From: Putridiphycobacter roseus
GTDB lineage: Bacteria > Bacteroidota > Bacteroidia > Flavobacteriales_D > Crocinitomicaceae
Length of the DNA: 64,000 bases
Assembly (NCBI RefSeq): GCF_003234935.1
Contig: NZ_QKSB01000001.1
Location: 496,001 to 560,000, forward strand
Direction of reading: 5' to 3'
The translations under genes were made by a program, and so were the position numbers. Position 1 is the first letter of the stretch; every line of letters begins with the position of its first letter. The notes beneath the pieces are model-generated. The model saw nothing but the letters and a program-made list of their open reading frames with translations, was not told where the DNA came from and made no database searches. This document shows, one piece after another, positions 17,705 to 26,008 of the stretch.

Positions 17705-18335
17705 TATTGGAAATTTTCCACTCTTTAAACCTCTATATCATTATATCATTAACCTTAATTATAAACGTAAAACAAAACAGTTATCCATAGGTTACTCGAA
17801 CGATATTCGTAATTCTAAATTTGGAGGTTACAATAACATAGGAGATCGCGCATCCATGAATAACGTTACACTTGGTACTTATACATATATGAGTTACGAC
17901 ACTGTAATTAGAAATGCCGACATTGGAAAATTTTGCTCGATAGGTCCTCGTTGTTTAATTGGCTTAGGAAAACACCCAGTAAATGACTACCTATCCACAC
18001 ATCCATTATTTTACAGCGCGAACTCACCACTTACTTTTAGTTTTTTAAAGGAATCGACTTACCAAGAAATTGAAACAATTACTATTGGGAATGATGTTTG
18101 GCTGGGAGCGGGCTGTATCATTTTAGACGGCGTTTCCATAGGAGACGGTGCCATTGTAGCAGCCGGAGCCGTTGTAACCAAAAACGTAGCGCCATTCAGT
18201 ATAGTTAAAGGCGTTCCTGCCAAACATAGTGGCTATAAATTTACACCTGAAAAAATTAAATCCATACAAGACGATCCATGGTGGGATAAAGACATAGACT
18301 GGATTAAAAAACACATTCAAGAACCTAAACTTTGA
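17694..18335 (+). CDS. CatB-related O-acetyltransferase (hexapeptide repeat)
   Basis: A 213-residue left-handed beta-helix acetyltransferase that should acetylate a sugar of the local polysaccharide using acetyl-CoA. Hexapeptide repeats are visible from NSKFGGYNNIGDRASMNNV to IGNDVWLGAGCIILDGVSIGD, and the family C-terminal motif AAGAVVTKNVAPFSIVKGVP follows. The catalytic His is in the GLGKHPVNDYLSTHP loop. ATG at 17694 is preferred over a TTG two codons upstream. The start lies inside the preceding gene's end. Confidence 0.88.
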   Translation: MKNSIGNFPLFKPLYHYIINLNYKRKTKQLSIGYSNDIRNSKFGGYNNIGDRASMNNVTLGTYTYMSYDTVIRNADIGKFCSIGPRCLIGLGKHPVNDYLSTHPLFYSANSPLTFSFLKESTYQEIETITIGNDVWLGAGCIILDGVSIGDGAIVAAGAVVTKNVAPFSIVKGVPAKHSGYKFTPEKIKSIQDDPWWDKDIDWIKKHIQEPKL

Positions 18336-18408
18336 GCATGCTTTTGCATAAAAAGCCCTAGAAAGGGAATAATAACCTATATTTGTTTAATTATTATTTA
18401 CCACTATT

Positions 18409-19179
18409 TTGACGACCCCTACGCTATCCATCATCACCATTACCTATAACAATATCAATGGTTTAAAAAAAACAATAGCAAGCGTATCTGCGCTAACATT
18501 TAATGATTATGAGCACATCATCATGGATGGGAATTCAAATGATGGCACCCAAGCCTATTTAAAATCAATAGATCAACCCACTAGAATTTGGGTAAGTGAA
18601 CCAGACAAAGGTATTTATAACGCCATGAACAAAGGGCTAGCTATTGCTAAAGGGACATGGGTTATTTTTATGAATGCAGGTGATCAGTTTTTCAATGCAA
18701 ATATTCTTTCTGACATTCCATTTTCAGAATCATCTAGCATTATATATGGGCAATGTCAAGCAGAGTATGCTACAGGATTTAAAAGAATAATAAAACCCTT
18801 ACCAATTGAACAACTCTGGAAAGGAATGAGTTTTTCTCACCAATCTGTATTTGTAACTAAAAAATTAATGGGGGTTGGTTTTAATGAAAAATACAAGTAT
18901 GTTGCAGATTTTGAACTACTCTTTAAACATTTTTTAGCCGGGGTAAATTTTATAGCATTGCAAGTACCAATTTGCATTATTGATGCAGGTGGCGTTTCCG
19001 ACCAAAAAAGATACAAAGCAACTAATGAAGTATATCAAATTAATAAAGAACTAAACCCAAAATTTAAACAGGCCTTTTACTTTATCCCAAAAATAATTAA
19101 AGGATACATTACGGTAAAAATAAAATTAATTCTACCTGCAAAAATCATTAACAGACTACTAAAAAATAAATATCAATGA
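18409..19179 (+). CDS. Family 2 glycosyltransferase
   Basis: A 256-residue GT-A-fold glycosyltransferase. The N-terminal TLSIITITYNNINGLKKTI and IIMDGNSNDGTQ are classic GT2 features; SEPDKGIYNAMNKGL and the NAGD substitute for the DxD metal-binding motif follow. The start codon appears to be TTG at 18409: an in-frame stop lies seven codons upstream, no ATG intervenes, and the family N-terminus begins right there. It overlaps the next gene by 4 nt (ATGA). Confidence 0.88.
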   Translation: MTTPTLSIITITYNNINGLKKTIASVSALTFNDYEHIIMDGNSNDGTQAYLKSIDQPTRIWVSEPDKGIYNAMNKGLAIAKGTWVIFMNAGDQFFNANILSDIPFSESSSIIYGQCQAEYATGFKRIIKPLPIEQLWKGMSFSHQSVFVTKKLMGVGFNEKYKYVADFELLFKHFLAGVNFIALQVPICIIDAGGVSDQKRYKATNEVYQINKELNPKFKQAFYFIPKIIKGYITVKIKLILPAKIINRLLKNKYQ

Positions 19180-20312
19180 AAATAGCATTCTTACAAAACA
19201 TTGATGGAATTGCCGGTTCTGAAAAATATTTTTTGGCATTAATTCCCGCCTTGATAAAAAAAGGTGTCACCGTAGAAATGATTACTGTAATTAAAAAATC
19301 GAACAGAGAAAAAGCACAGCCATTTTTAGACCTATTGCAACAACAAAACATCCCTTTTAAGTCTATTTATGTTGCCAACTACGCTAGTCCTAGTATTCCA
19401 TTTAAATTAAACCGCTACTTAAAAAAAAATAACTTTTCGATTTTACATACCCATTTGATTTATGCAGATGTTTGGGCAGGGTTACTAAAATTCATTAATC
19501 ATAAAATAAAAATCATTTCCACCAAGCACGGTTACCATGAAGATACCTATGTAAAATATTGTACAAACCCTGCTGCAATTCCAAAGAATTTATATTACTA
19601 CTTATTTAAATTCTCCCATAAAAAAATGGATGCTAGCTATGCATGTTCAGCAGGTTTAAAAGATTTTTATACAAAAGCCAACCTGATAAAACCTGGAGAG
19701 ATGGATGTTATTTTACACGGTTTTAACTATCCTGCAATTGTAATGGATGACCTTGTAAAGTATCGTTTTTCTGAATTGCAAATTATCATTACTGGCCGTT
19801 TAATCCCACGAAAAGGACATCATTTTCTATTGGAAGTAATGCCAAGGCTGATCCATGATTTTCCTCATTTAAAATTAGTGATTTTAGGTACTGGCCCTCT
19901 AGCGGCCACCTTAAAAGAACAAGTAAAACAACTAAATATACAAGAACATATTCTTTTTTTAGGCTTCCAACAAAATGTAAACCAGTTTTTAAAAGCTTCG
20001 GACTTAATGGCTGTCACTTCATATTCCGAAGGCTTACCATTGGTTATTTTTGAAGCATTCAATGCAAAAACGCCAGTAGTAACCTTTAATGCTATTGGCT
20101 GTAACGAGTTGGTAAAACATGAAACTACAGGCTTAATAGCTACCGCTTTTGAACTAGATAGTTTATATGAAAACATGAAGAAATTATTGACAGATGCACC
20201 ACTTAGAAAAAAGATAAGTGAAAATGCCTACCAAGCATTAAACAACGACTTTAGTTTGGAAAGAATGCGTGATGAAACAATTGCCTATTATCAAAAAGTA
20301 TTAACTACCTAA
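19176..20312 (+). CDS. Family 4 glycosyltransferase
   Basis: A 378-residue GT-B glycosyltransferase. The N-domain starts MKIAFLQNIDGIAGSEKYFL. The C-domain contains ITGRLIPRKGHHFLLEVMPRL, the LVILGTGPL strand and the donor-binding motif SYSEGLPLVIFEAFNAKTPV with the E(x7)E arrangement of GT4. It is the last plus-strand gene of the polysaccharide cluster. Its stop overlaps that of the convergent membrane-protein gene. No membrane segment is evident. Confidence 0.9.
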   Translation: MKIAFLQNIDGIAGSEKYFLALIPALIKKGVTVEMITVIKKSNREKAQPFLDLLQQQNIPFKSIYVANYASPSIPFKLNRYLKKNNFSILHTHLIYADVWAGLLKFINHKIKIISTKHGYHEDTYVKYCTNPAAIPKNLYYYLFKFSHKKMDASYACSAGLKDFYTKANLIKPGEMDVILHGFNYPAIVMDDLVKYRFSELQIIITGRLIPRKGHHFLLEVMPRLIHDFPHLKLVILGTGPLAATLKEQVKQLNIQEHILFLGFQQNVNQFLKASDLMAVTSYSEGLPLVIFEAFNAKTPVVTFNAIGCNELVKHETTGLIATAFELDSLYENMKKLLTDAPLRKKISENAYQALNNDFSLERMRDETIAYYQKVLTT

Positions 20313-21625
20313 TTAGGTTTTATTTTCGCTTCCTTCTCCTTTTCCCGTACCTGTAATAAAATAAGTATTAAGATAAAGACAAAAACAGGGATAACTGGAA
20401 TTTTATACCTTGCCAATGCGCCAAAATTATAAGACGTAAATCCAACAATAAAACCAAACAATAGGACAAAGCTGACCAATGCCCTAAAAAAGCCAGATGG
20501 CAAATATTTAAAATACTTAAACCGCGTTTTTATAGTTACCAAAAAAAATAAGATAAATATAAATAAGCTTTCTAAAGCACTGAGTAAAACTACTGGATTT
20601 CTTGCTTTCCACACATAAGGTTTAAAAAAGGTAGTCATTAAAGCAGCAGGTACTTTTTTCATAACCCCCAACGGAGTGTATTCAATTTCCCCTAAAGAAT
20701 AAGCCGATTCACCAATAGTGGCATGCCAGGTATGAAAACCTTTTAATTTTTTTTCAAGATTATTTTGATTATACTTTTCAGAAATATCCGGTAAATTTTG
20801 AAAACTAAGGTATGCCACAGCAGCAATAAAAGCAATCAACATTGGCGTAATCATCAACCGTAGCATTTTATTTTGCGAGCGAGACCTAAAAAAGATATAA
20901 ACGATTATAAAAAAGCTTGGCAAGAAAGATAGAATAATATATGCTTTTAAATTAAGAATAATAAAGGCCCAAAATAAAGCAATAAGCATAAGCTTTAGAT
21001 TCATTCTCTCTCTTAAGCCAAAATAAAGTGCATAAATAACCACACTTATCCCTACCATGGTAACGGTATCTTTAATAACTCCACCACCAAAAAAAACAGT
21101 AGAAGGGATTAGGAATGCTACTCCAAAAGCTAAATATGGATAAGACTTAAGTGCGTGGTTAAAAACCTTAAATAACTTCCAAGCGCCAAAAAAAGAGAAC
21201 ACGCTAACCAGTAAAGTTGTAACTAAATACGACTTAAAAGAAAGCAGTACAATTGGCGACAATAACTTTACCATAAACCACTCCTCTGCCGTATGGGCAT
21301 AAAATATATCTTGAGTATATCTGTATAAATCTGGTGGTAAATTATTACTACTCGACAAGATCAACCTAAAGTAGTCTACTGGTGATTCTACCATAGCATT
21401 TGCTAAAACTTTAGCACCATTAAAATATAAAAAAGTATCTCCCACCCCTTTATAGTGGTAAATGTAAATAACCACAAATGCTACCCCACCGAAAACTTTC
21501 ACATAAAAACCTGGCAAATAAAACTTCGCCAATTCGGGCTGCTTTCTATCTCTTAAAAACCAAAGTATAATTGTAATTACACCTAAATAGATAATCCATA
21601 TTCCCCAGTCTGCGAGCGAAATCAT
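20309..21625 (-). CDS. Polytopic membrane protein, possible polysaccharide polymerase
   Basis: A 438-residue protein with about 10-12 transmembrane segments (for example WGIWIIYLGVITIILWFL, VKVFGGVAFVVIYIYH, FFIIVYIFF, LVSFVLLFGFIVGF). A periplasmic loop between the first segments contains VGDTFLYFNGAKVL, and GGGVIKDTVTMVGISVVIYAL follows. The layout resembles EpsG/Wzy-like proteins or membrane glycosyltransferases, but I see no diagnostic motif. It overlaps rlmH by 4 nt and is convergent with the GT4 gene. A role in making the local glycan is an inference from position. Confidence 0.65.
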   Translation of the reverse strand: MISLADWGIWIIYLGVITIILWFLRDRKQPELAKFYLPGFYVKVFGGVAFVVIYIYHYKGVGDTFLYFNGAKVLANAMVESPVDYFRLILSSSNNLPPDLYRYTQDIFYAHTAEEWFMVKLLSPIVLLSFKSYLVTTLLVSVFSFFGAWKLFKVFNHALKSYPYLAFGVAFLIPSTVFFGGGVIKDTVTMVGISVVIYALYFGLRERMNLKLMLIALFWAFIILNLKAYIILSFLPSFFIIVYIFFRSRSQNKMLRLMITPMLIAFIAAVAYLSFQNLPDISEKYNQNNLEKKLKGFHTWHATIGESAYSLGEIEYTPLGVMKKVPAALMTTFFKPYVWKARNPVVLLSALESLFIFILFFLVTIKTRFKYFKYLPSGFFRALVSFVLLFGFIVGFTSYNFGALARYKIPVIPVFVFILILILLQVREKEKEAKIKPN

Positions 21626-22095
21626 TCGTGGTGATAAGGTTCATTATTCAATATAGTAAAAGCACGATATAATTGCTCTAAAAATATCATACGCACCATT
21701 TGGTGACTAAAAGTAAGTTTAGACAAGGACATTTTTTCATTCGCTCGCGCATAAACTGCATCAGAAAAGCCATAAGCACCACCAACCACAAAAACAGCAT
21801 TTTTCACACTTAAATTTCTTTTGTTTTGAATCCATTTTGCAAATTTCATAGAAGTAAACTCCACTCCTTTATCATCTAATAAGACAACTAAATCTGCAGC
21901 ATCAATCTTTGAAAGTATAATTTCTCCTTCTTTCAGTTTAATCTCAGCCTTACTTAAGGACTTGGCATTTTTGATATCTGGAATTTCAATCCTATCCAAC
22001 TTCACATATCTTTTTAACCTTTTTTGGTACTCGCTTTCCCCTTCAATTAAGAATTTTTTGTTCGTTTTACTTATGGTAATTAATTTAATCTTCAT
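21622..22095 (-). CDS. rlmH: 23S rRNA (pseudouridine1915-N3)-methyltransferase RlmH
   Basis: A 157-residue SPOUT methyltransferase that methylates N3 of pseudouridine 1915 in helix 69 of 23S rRNA, acting on the assembled 70S ribosome. The signatures are clear: LLDDKGVEFTSMKFAKWI, the SAM-binding FVVGGAYGFSD and the C-terminal trefoil-knot segment SLSKLTFSHQMVRMIFLEQL ending EPYHHE. Length equals that of the family. Its end overlaps the start of the downstream membrane protein gene, so they share a transcript. Confidence 0.97.
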   Translation of the reverse strand: MKIKLITISKTNKKFLIEGESEYQKRLKRYVKLDRIEIPDIKNAKSLSKAEIKLKEGEIILSKIDAADLVVLLDDKGVEFTSMKFAKWIQNKRNLSVKNAVFVVGGAYGFSDAVYARANEKMSLSKLTFSHQMVRMIFLEQLYRAFTILNNEPYHHE

Positions 22096-22123
22096 TTAAA
22101 ATAAATTAATGGCTTAATTTTTG

Positions 22124-22131
22124 TAGGTTTG
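22124..22131 (+). promoter_or_regulatory. -7 box upstream of the DUF4783 gene
   Basis: TAGGTTTG fits TAnnTTTG and lies 30 nt upstream of the ATG at 22162, in the space between this gene and divergent rlmH. No obvious -33 TTG is seen. Confidence 0.35.
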
Positions 22132-22161
22132 GATAACAGTAAAATTAATGTAAATATTGAG

Positions 22162-22629
22162 ATGAAAAATTTAATTGTGTTGTTTTTTCTTTTAGCAAGT
22201 ATATCATCATTTGCTCAAAATATAAATGAAGAACTAGTTTTAGCCAAAATAGAATCCACACCCAAAACGGTAACTATGGAGCCTAAAGAGATGAGTCCTG
22301 AAATTATATTGTCTGTTAAAAGCGATATCCTTTCTGGATTTTCCAATGGCAACGCTAAATTATTATCCAATTATTTCCCTTCCAATTTGGATGTAACCAT
22401 TACTGGAAAATCAAATTTGTATTCTAAATCTCAAGCAGTGCAAGTATTATCTACTTTCTTTTCCCAAAACAGGGTTTCAAGTTTTAGCATTATACACGAA
22501 GGGCAATCCAATGGAACAAAATACTTTATTGGTACTTATGTATCGGCATCCAAAAAATTTCGTGTTACGGTCAATGTAAAATCGAGTGGCGGTTCTGAGC
22601 AAATTACCAGTATTACAATTGAGGCATAA
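22162..22629 (+). CDS. DUF4783 family exported protein
   Basis: A 155-residue exported protein. The signal peptide is MKNLIVLFFLLASISSFAQ, which fixes the ATG at 22162 rather than a TTG 11 codons upstream. The mature part has an NTF2-like pattern (DILSGFSNGNAKLLSNYF, then VLSTFFSQNRVSSFSIIH and a closing ITSITIE strand) as in DUF4783 proteins of Bacteroidota. The function of this family is unknown. It is convergent with the lipoprotein gene at 22633, with only 3 nt between stops. Confidence 0.8.
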   Translation: MKNLIVLFFLLASISSFAQNINEELVLAKIESTPKTVTMEPKEMSPEIILSVKSDILSGFSNGNAKLLSNYFPSNLDVTITGKSNLYSKSQAVQVLSTFFSQNRVSSFSIIHEGQSNGTKYFIGTYVSASKKFRVTVNVKSSGGSEQITSITIEA

Positions 22630-22632
22630 CCC

Positions 22633-23406
22633 TTATTCTAATATAGCACCATTATAAATCATTCTTTCAATGCCATTCATCTCTTCAAAGTAATGGCTTA
22701 CTTTTATAGCTCTTCCTTTGTATTCTTCGGCATTGTCATATAGTAAATTAAGCAGTGAATCGCCTTCTTGTATAAATAAAGCGACATTCATACTAGAATC
22801 TACAGTTTCTAAAATAATATACGTTTGCGGTTCAATAGATAAAAACTCGTCGAAATGCAAAGCGTATTTATCGGTTTGATTTAATGCATGTAATGCGTTT
22901 TCATAATCGTATTCGTTTAAATTTATCGTTCCTTCTCGAAAGGTTGTATCGTCAAACATAAAGACATCTAAATACTTATCTTTTTCAAAGACTTTATATA
23001 GCTCCCCTTCATTTAAATAGATTTTTCTCTCTGTATAATCCTCTATAGAATCATGAAAAATAGACGCCGATTCTTTAATAAAGATTGGATGTCCACTTTC
23101 AAAGTAAAAAAGTCTTTGTGAAATTTCTGTATTCGAGAAAAACTCTTCTACAATTAATTTAACACCTATTGGGTGATTATAGGAACGTACAGCATACGTT
23201 TCTGAAGCACCTTTAGAATACCTTAAACTAGGTACTATCGTCAAAGAATCTTGCATTTCGATAATGCTTAATACTTTTTCTTCTATTACTAATTGCAGGG
23301 AGTCTTTTTGAATTGGCTCTGCAGCCCCTCCCTTTTTAGCAGGTGAATTACACCCCCATATTAGTACCCCCAACAAACAACTTAACAATGTGCTTTTTAC
23401 TTCCAT
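22633..23406 (-). CDS. Lipoprotein of unknown function
   Basis: A 257-residue predicted lipoprotein: LLSCLLGVLIWGC provides a signal peptide with lipobox Cys near residue 19. The rest is strand-rich with no family that I recognise; acidic stretches (YEEMNGIERM near the end) are unremarkable. It follows the OmpA-family gene by 14 nt on the same strand and is probably the third gene of an operon with it and the 750-residue exported protein, so a role in the cell envelope is plausible. Confidence 0.6.
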   Translation of the reverse strand: MEVKSTLLSCLLGVLIWGCNSPAKKGGAAEPIQKDSLQLVIEEKVLSIIEMQDSLTIVPSLRYSKGASETYAVRSYNHPIGVKLIVEEFFSNTEISQRLFYFESGHPIFIKESASIFHDSIEDYTERKIYLNEGELYKVFEKDKYLDVFMFDDTTFREGTINLNEYDYENALHALNQTDKYALHFDEFLSIEPQTYIILETVDSSMNVALFIQEGDSLLNLLYDNAEEYKGRAIKVSHYFEEMNGIERMIYNGAILE

Positions 23407-23420
23407 TTATTTTTCATTAA

Positions 23421-26006
23421 TTATTCGAATAAAACATCCATTTCAACCCTTCTGTTTTTTTGACGTCCTTCCTCTGTGCTATTATCCGCAATCGGTTTTT
23501 CTTCTCCAAAGTAAGCGACAATAATTCTTTGATCTGCATCAATGCCCTTACTTATTAAATAATCTCTAACTGCTTCCGCGCGTTTTTTAGAAAGAATTAA
23601 ATTCGTCTGCGACTTACCTTGACTGTCTGTATGTCCAGTAATTTTAAGTTTCCATTCTGGTTTTTTTACTAACAATGCCCCTAGCTTATCCAGACTTTCA
23701 AAAGACACTTCTTTAATCACGGCCTTACCTGTTTCGAATTGAAGATTTTGAAAAGCAGTTTGCAATATTTCTTTTTCTTCTTCTTGAATTTCTGGGCAAC
23801 CAAAGTTCGTAATCACGCCAGGAACATTCACACAAGCATCATCCTTATCTAATATGCCATCCCCATCTGTATCTATATAAGGACAACCATCATTTGCTGC
23901 TGGCCCAACATTTAATGGACATTTATCGTCTTTATCTAAAATACCATCTTTATCCGTATCCGCCCATGGACAGCCTTTATTTTCTTTCGGCCCTGCTTCT
24001 TCTGGGCAATCATCTAAATAGTCAAACAAACCATCTTTATCTGTATCTGGACAACCATTATTCTCGATAGGACCTGCTGCATTTGGACAAAGATCATCCG
24101 CATCTTTTATCCCATCACTGTCTGTATCCGGACAACCATTAAAAGCGGCTAAACCAGCTATTGTAGGACAATCATCTTCTGCATCCGTAATTCCATCACT
24201 ATCTGTATCTGGGCAACCATTAAAAGCAGCTATTCCAGCTATAGATGGACAATCATCTTCTCCATCTACAATTCCATCTCCATCCCCATCTGGACAACCA
24301 CTGAATGCTACAATTCCTGGCACATCCGGACATTTATCTTCTGCATCTTGAACACCATCATTATCTGAATCTGGACAGCCATTAAAAGCCCAAACCCCTG
24401 GTGTATCGATACACAAATCTAACTTGTCAGAAACCAAATCCTTGTCCGTATCCTTAAGTACACGCCGTGCAATAGGCACTTTTAAAGCGAAATAAATATC
24501 AGCTCCATTTAAGCGCACATCCTTTTTAGCACTCATAAAAGGTTTTAGATTACTTGTTCCTAACACGATATACGGTCCAAGACGCATAGACGCACCGATT
24601 CGGGCCCCATATACCTGGGTCACACTCAAAGGAACAGAAAGACTAAAAAACTTATGGTCAAAGCGTGGGCTAAAAGTAAAACTGTTGTACAACCTGGAAT
24701 TGTTTTCATTATTTTTCATGGCAAAAGCCAATAAACCACTCGCATTCAAATAAAAGTTTTTACCAATAAAGTAATCGACATTACCTACGACATGGGTGGG
24801 TAAATTCATGAAAAAAGTGCTTTTTTCCGTGGTATAGTTTGCTTGATTTCCAGCAACCAGTGCCGATACTTTTTGCGTGAAAGCACCTAAAGAATTTGCT
24901 TTCAAATTATCAAAATCAAGATCTTGCACATTATTGAATGCAAAGTCAAGCGCATCTTTCCCTTTTTTATAACGAATCCCACCAATATCATTTACAGAAA
25001 GAGCCGCACGAATTCGGTATTTGTTTAAATCTGGGCGTTGTAGATTTTTACGCCCATCCATACTATAAACAAATGTCATCCATTTTGGTCGCCATTCATA
25101 TACGACACCAACGTCTAAACCAAAACCGAAACCTCCACCACCTTTTAGAGGATTCTGAAAATCAAAAAAGTCTGAAACATCCCCAGCCAACAAACTTGAA
25201 TTGTCGAGATTTTCAGTGTAGCCATAATGAATTTCGCCTTGCATACTTCTTGCAGAATCAGCATTGATTAATTCATATTCTAATCCGTCCGTTTTAAAAT
25301 AGGCGGCTTGTTTACCTTGTAAAAATTTGATGTTCAATCCCGACTTAAAAAAATGTTCCTCTTTATCATATACCACAGAGGCTATTCCTAACGTGTATTC
25401 ATTCCATGTATTCGTTGAAAACTTTAAATTTTGATCCGTCCAGTATAAATTCCACATGCTTGGGAAATTTAAATCCGTTCTACTCAAAGCCAACAATTCA
25501 TAAGAAACTTGATCAAGATTGACAAAAGTACGTTGTTTGATGCCAAAACTAAAGGCGATTTCATCTTCTAAACAAATCATGAAATTGAAAATTGCGATTT
25601 CGTGATTGTAAGATAAGTTCGTACTATTTTTCTTTGGGTTATTGTATTCAAAAATATTACCAGAACCTAAAGTATTTCTATAATATGTTGTTGAATCATA
25701 AGAAACTATTTTAAAGTTACTCGGATCTGTACGATATGCTTCCGCTTGATTAGAACTTGATGTAAATGTATTTAAATAACCACTAGGCATTTTCCATGGA
25801 TTAAAAAACGCATAATCATTAAAGCCCGTCATGGCAAAACTACCAATATTAACATCTACCAAAAAACGATTATCGGCTATAAAAGCAGGATTCATGGATC
25901 CGGCATTTACACCAGCATAATTACTTTGTAAATAGCCAACATATTGTTGGGAAAATCCTTTAGTAAAAATTAAGAAAAAGCAAACAAACCATACAAAACT
26001 TCTCAT
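23421..26006 (-). CDS. DUF5723/thrombospondin-3/OmpA outer membrane protein
   Basis: An 861-residue envelope protein. Residues 1-19 are a signal peptide (FFLIFTKGFSQ). Residues ~20-510 resemble the DUF5723 beta-barrel found in Bacteroidota. Next come eight thrombospondin type 3-like calcium-binding repeats (DTDKDLVSDKLDLC, DSDNDGVQDAEDKC and so on, separated by GCP motifs). A C-terminal OmpA peptidoglycan-binding domain follows (TAFQNLQFETGKAVI, LKITGHTDSQGKSQTNLILS, KNRRVEMDVLF). It probably links the outer membrane to peptidoglycan. It begins 3 nt after the upstream gene's stop. Confidence 0.88.
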   Translation of the reverse strand: MRSFVWFVCFFLIFTKGFSQQYVGYLQSNYAGVNAGSMNPAFIADNRFLVDVNIGSFAMTGFNDYAFFNPWKMPSGYLNTFTSSSNQAEAYRTDPSNFKIVSYDSTTYYRNTLGSGNIFEYNNPKKNSTNLSYNHEIAIFNFMICLEDEIAFSFGIKQRTFVNLDQVSYELLALSRTDLNFPSMWNLYWTDQNLKFSTNTWNEYTLGIASVVYDKEEHFFKSGLNIKFLQGKQAAYFKTDGLEYELINADSARSMQGEIHYGYTENLDNSSLLAGDVSDFFDFQNPLKGGGGFGFGLDVGVVYEWRPKWMTFVYSMDGRKNLQRPDLNKYRIRAALSVNDIGGIRYKKGKDALDFAFNNVQDLDFDNLKANSLGAFTQKVSALVAGNQANYTTEKSTFFMNLPTHVVGNVDYFIGKNFYLNASGLLAFAMKNNENNSRLYNSFTFSPRFDHKFFSLSVPLSVTQVYGARIGASMRLGPYIVLGTSNLKPFMSAKKDVRLNGADIYFALKVPIARRVLKDTDKDLVSDKLDLCIDTPGVWAFNGCPDSDNDGVQDAEDKCPDVPGIVAFSGCPDGDGDGIVDGEDDCPSIAGIAAFNGCPDTDSDGITDAEDDCPTIAGLAAFNGCPDTDSDGIKDADDLCPNAAGPIENNGCPDTDKDGLFDYLDDCPEEAGPKENKGCPWADTDKDGILDKDDKCPLNVGPAANDGCPYIDTDGDGILDKDDACVNVPGVITNFGCPEIQEEEKEILQTAFQNLQFETGKAVIKEVSFESLDKLGALLVKKPEWKLKITGHTDSQGKSQTNLILSKKRAEAVRDYLISKGIDADQRIIVAYFGEEKPIADNSTEEGRQKNRRVEMDVLFE

Positions 26007-26008
26007 AA

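Noticed and set aside
23860..24420. Regularly spaced repeats that could suggest a CRISPR or tandem DNA array
   Set aside because: They encode the thrombospondin type 3 repeats of the OmpA-family protein; the periodicity is in codons and the units diverge.
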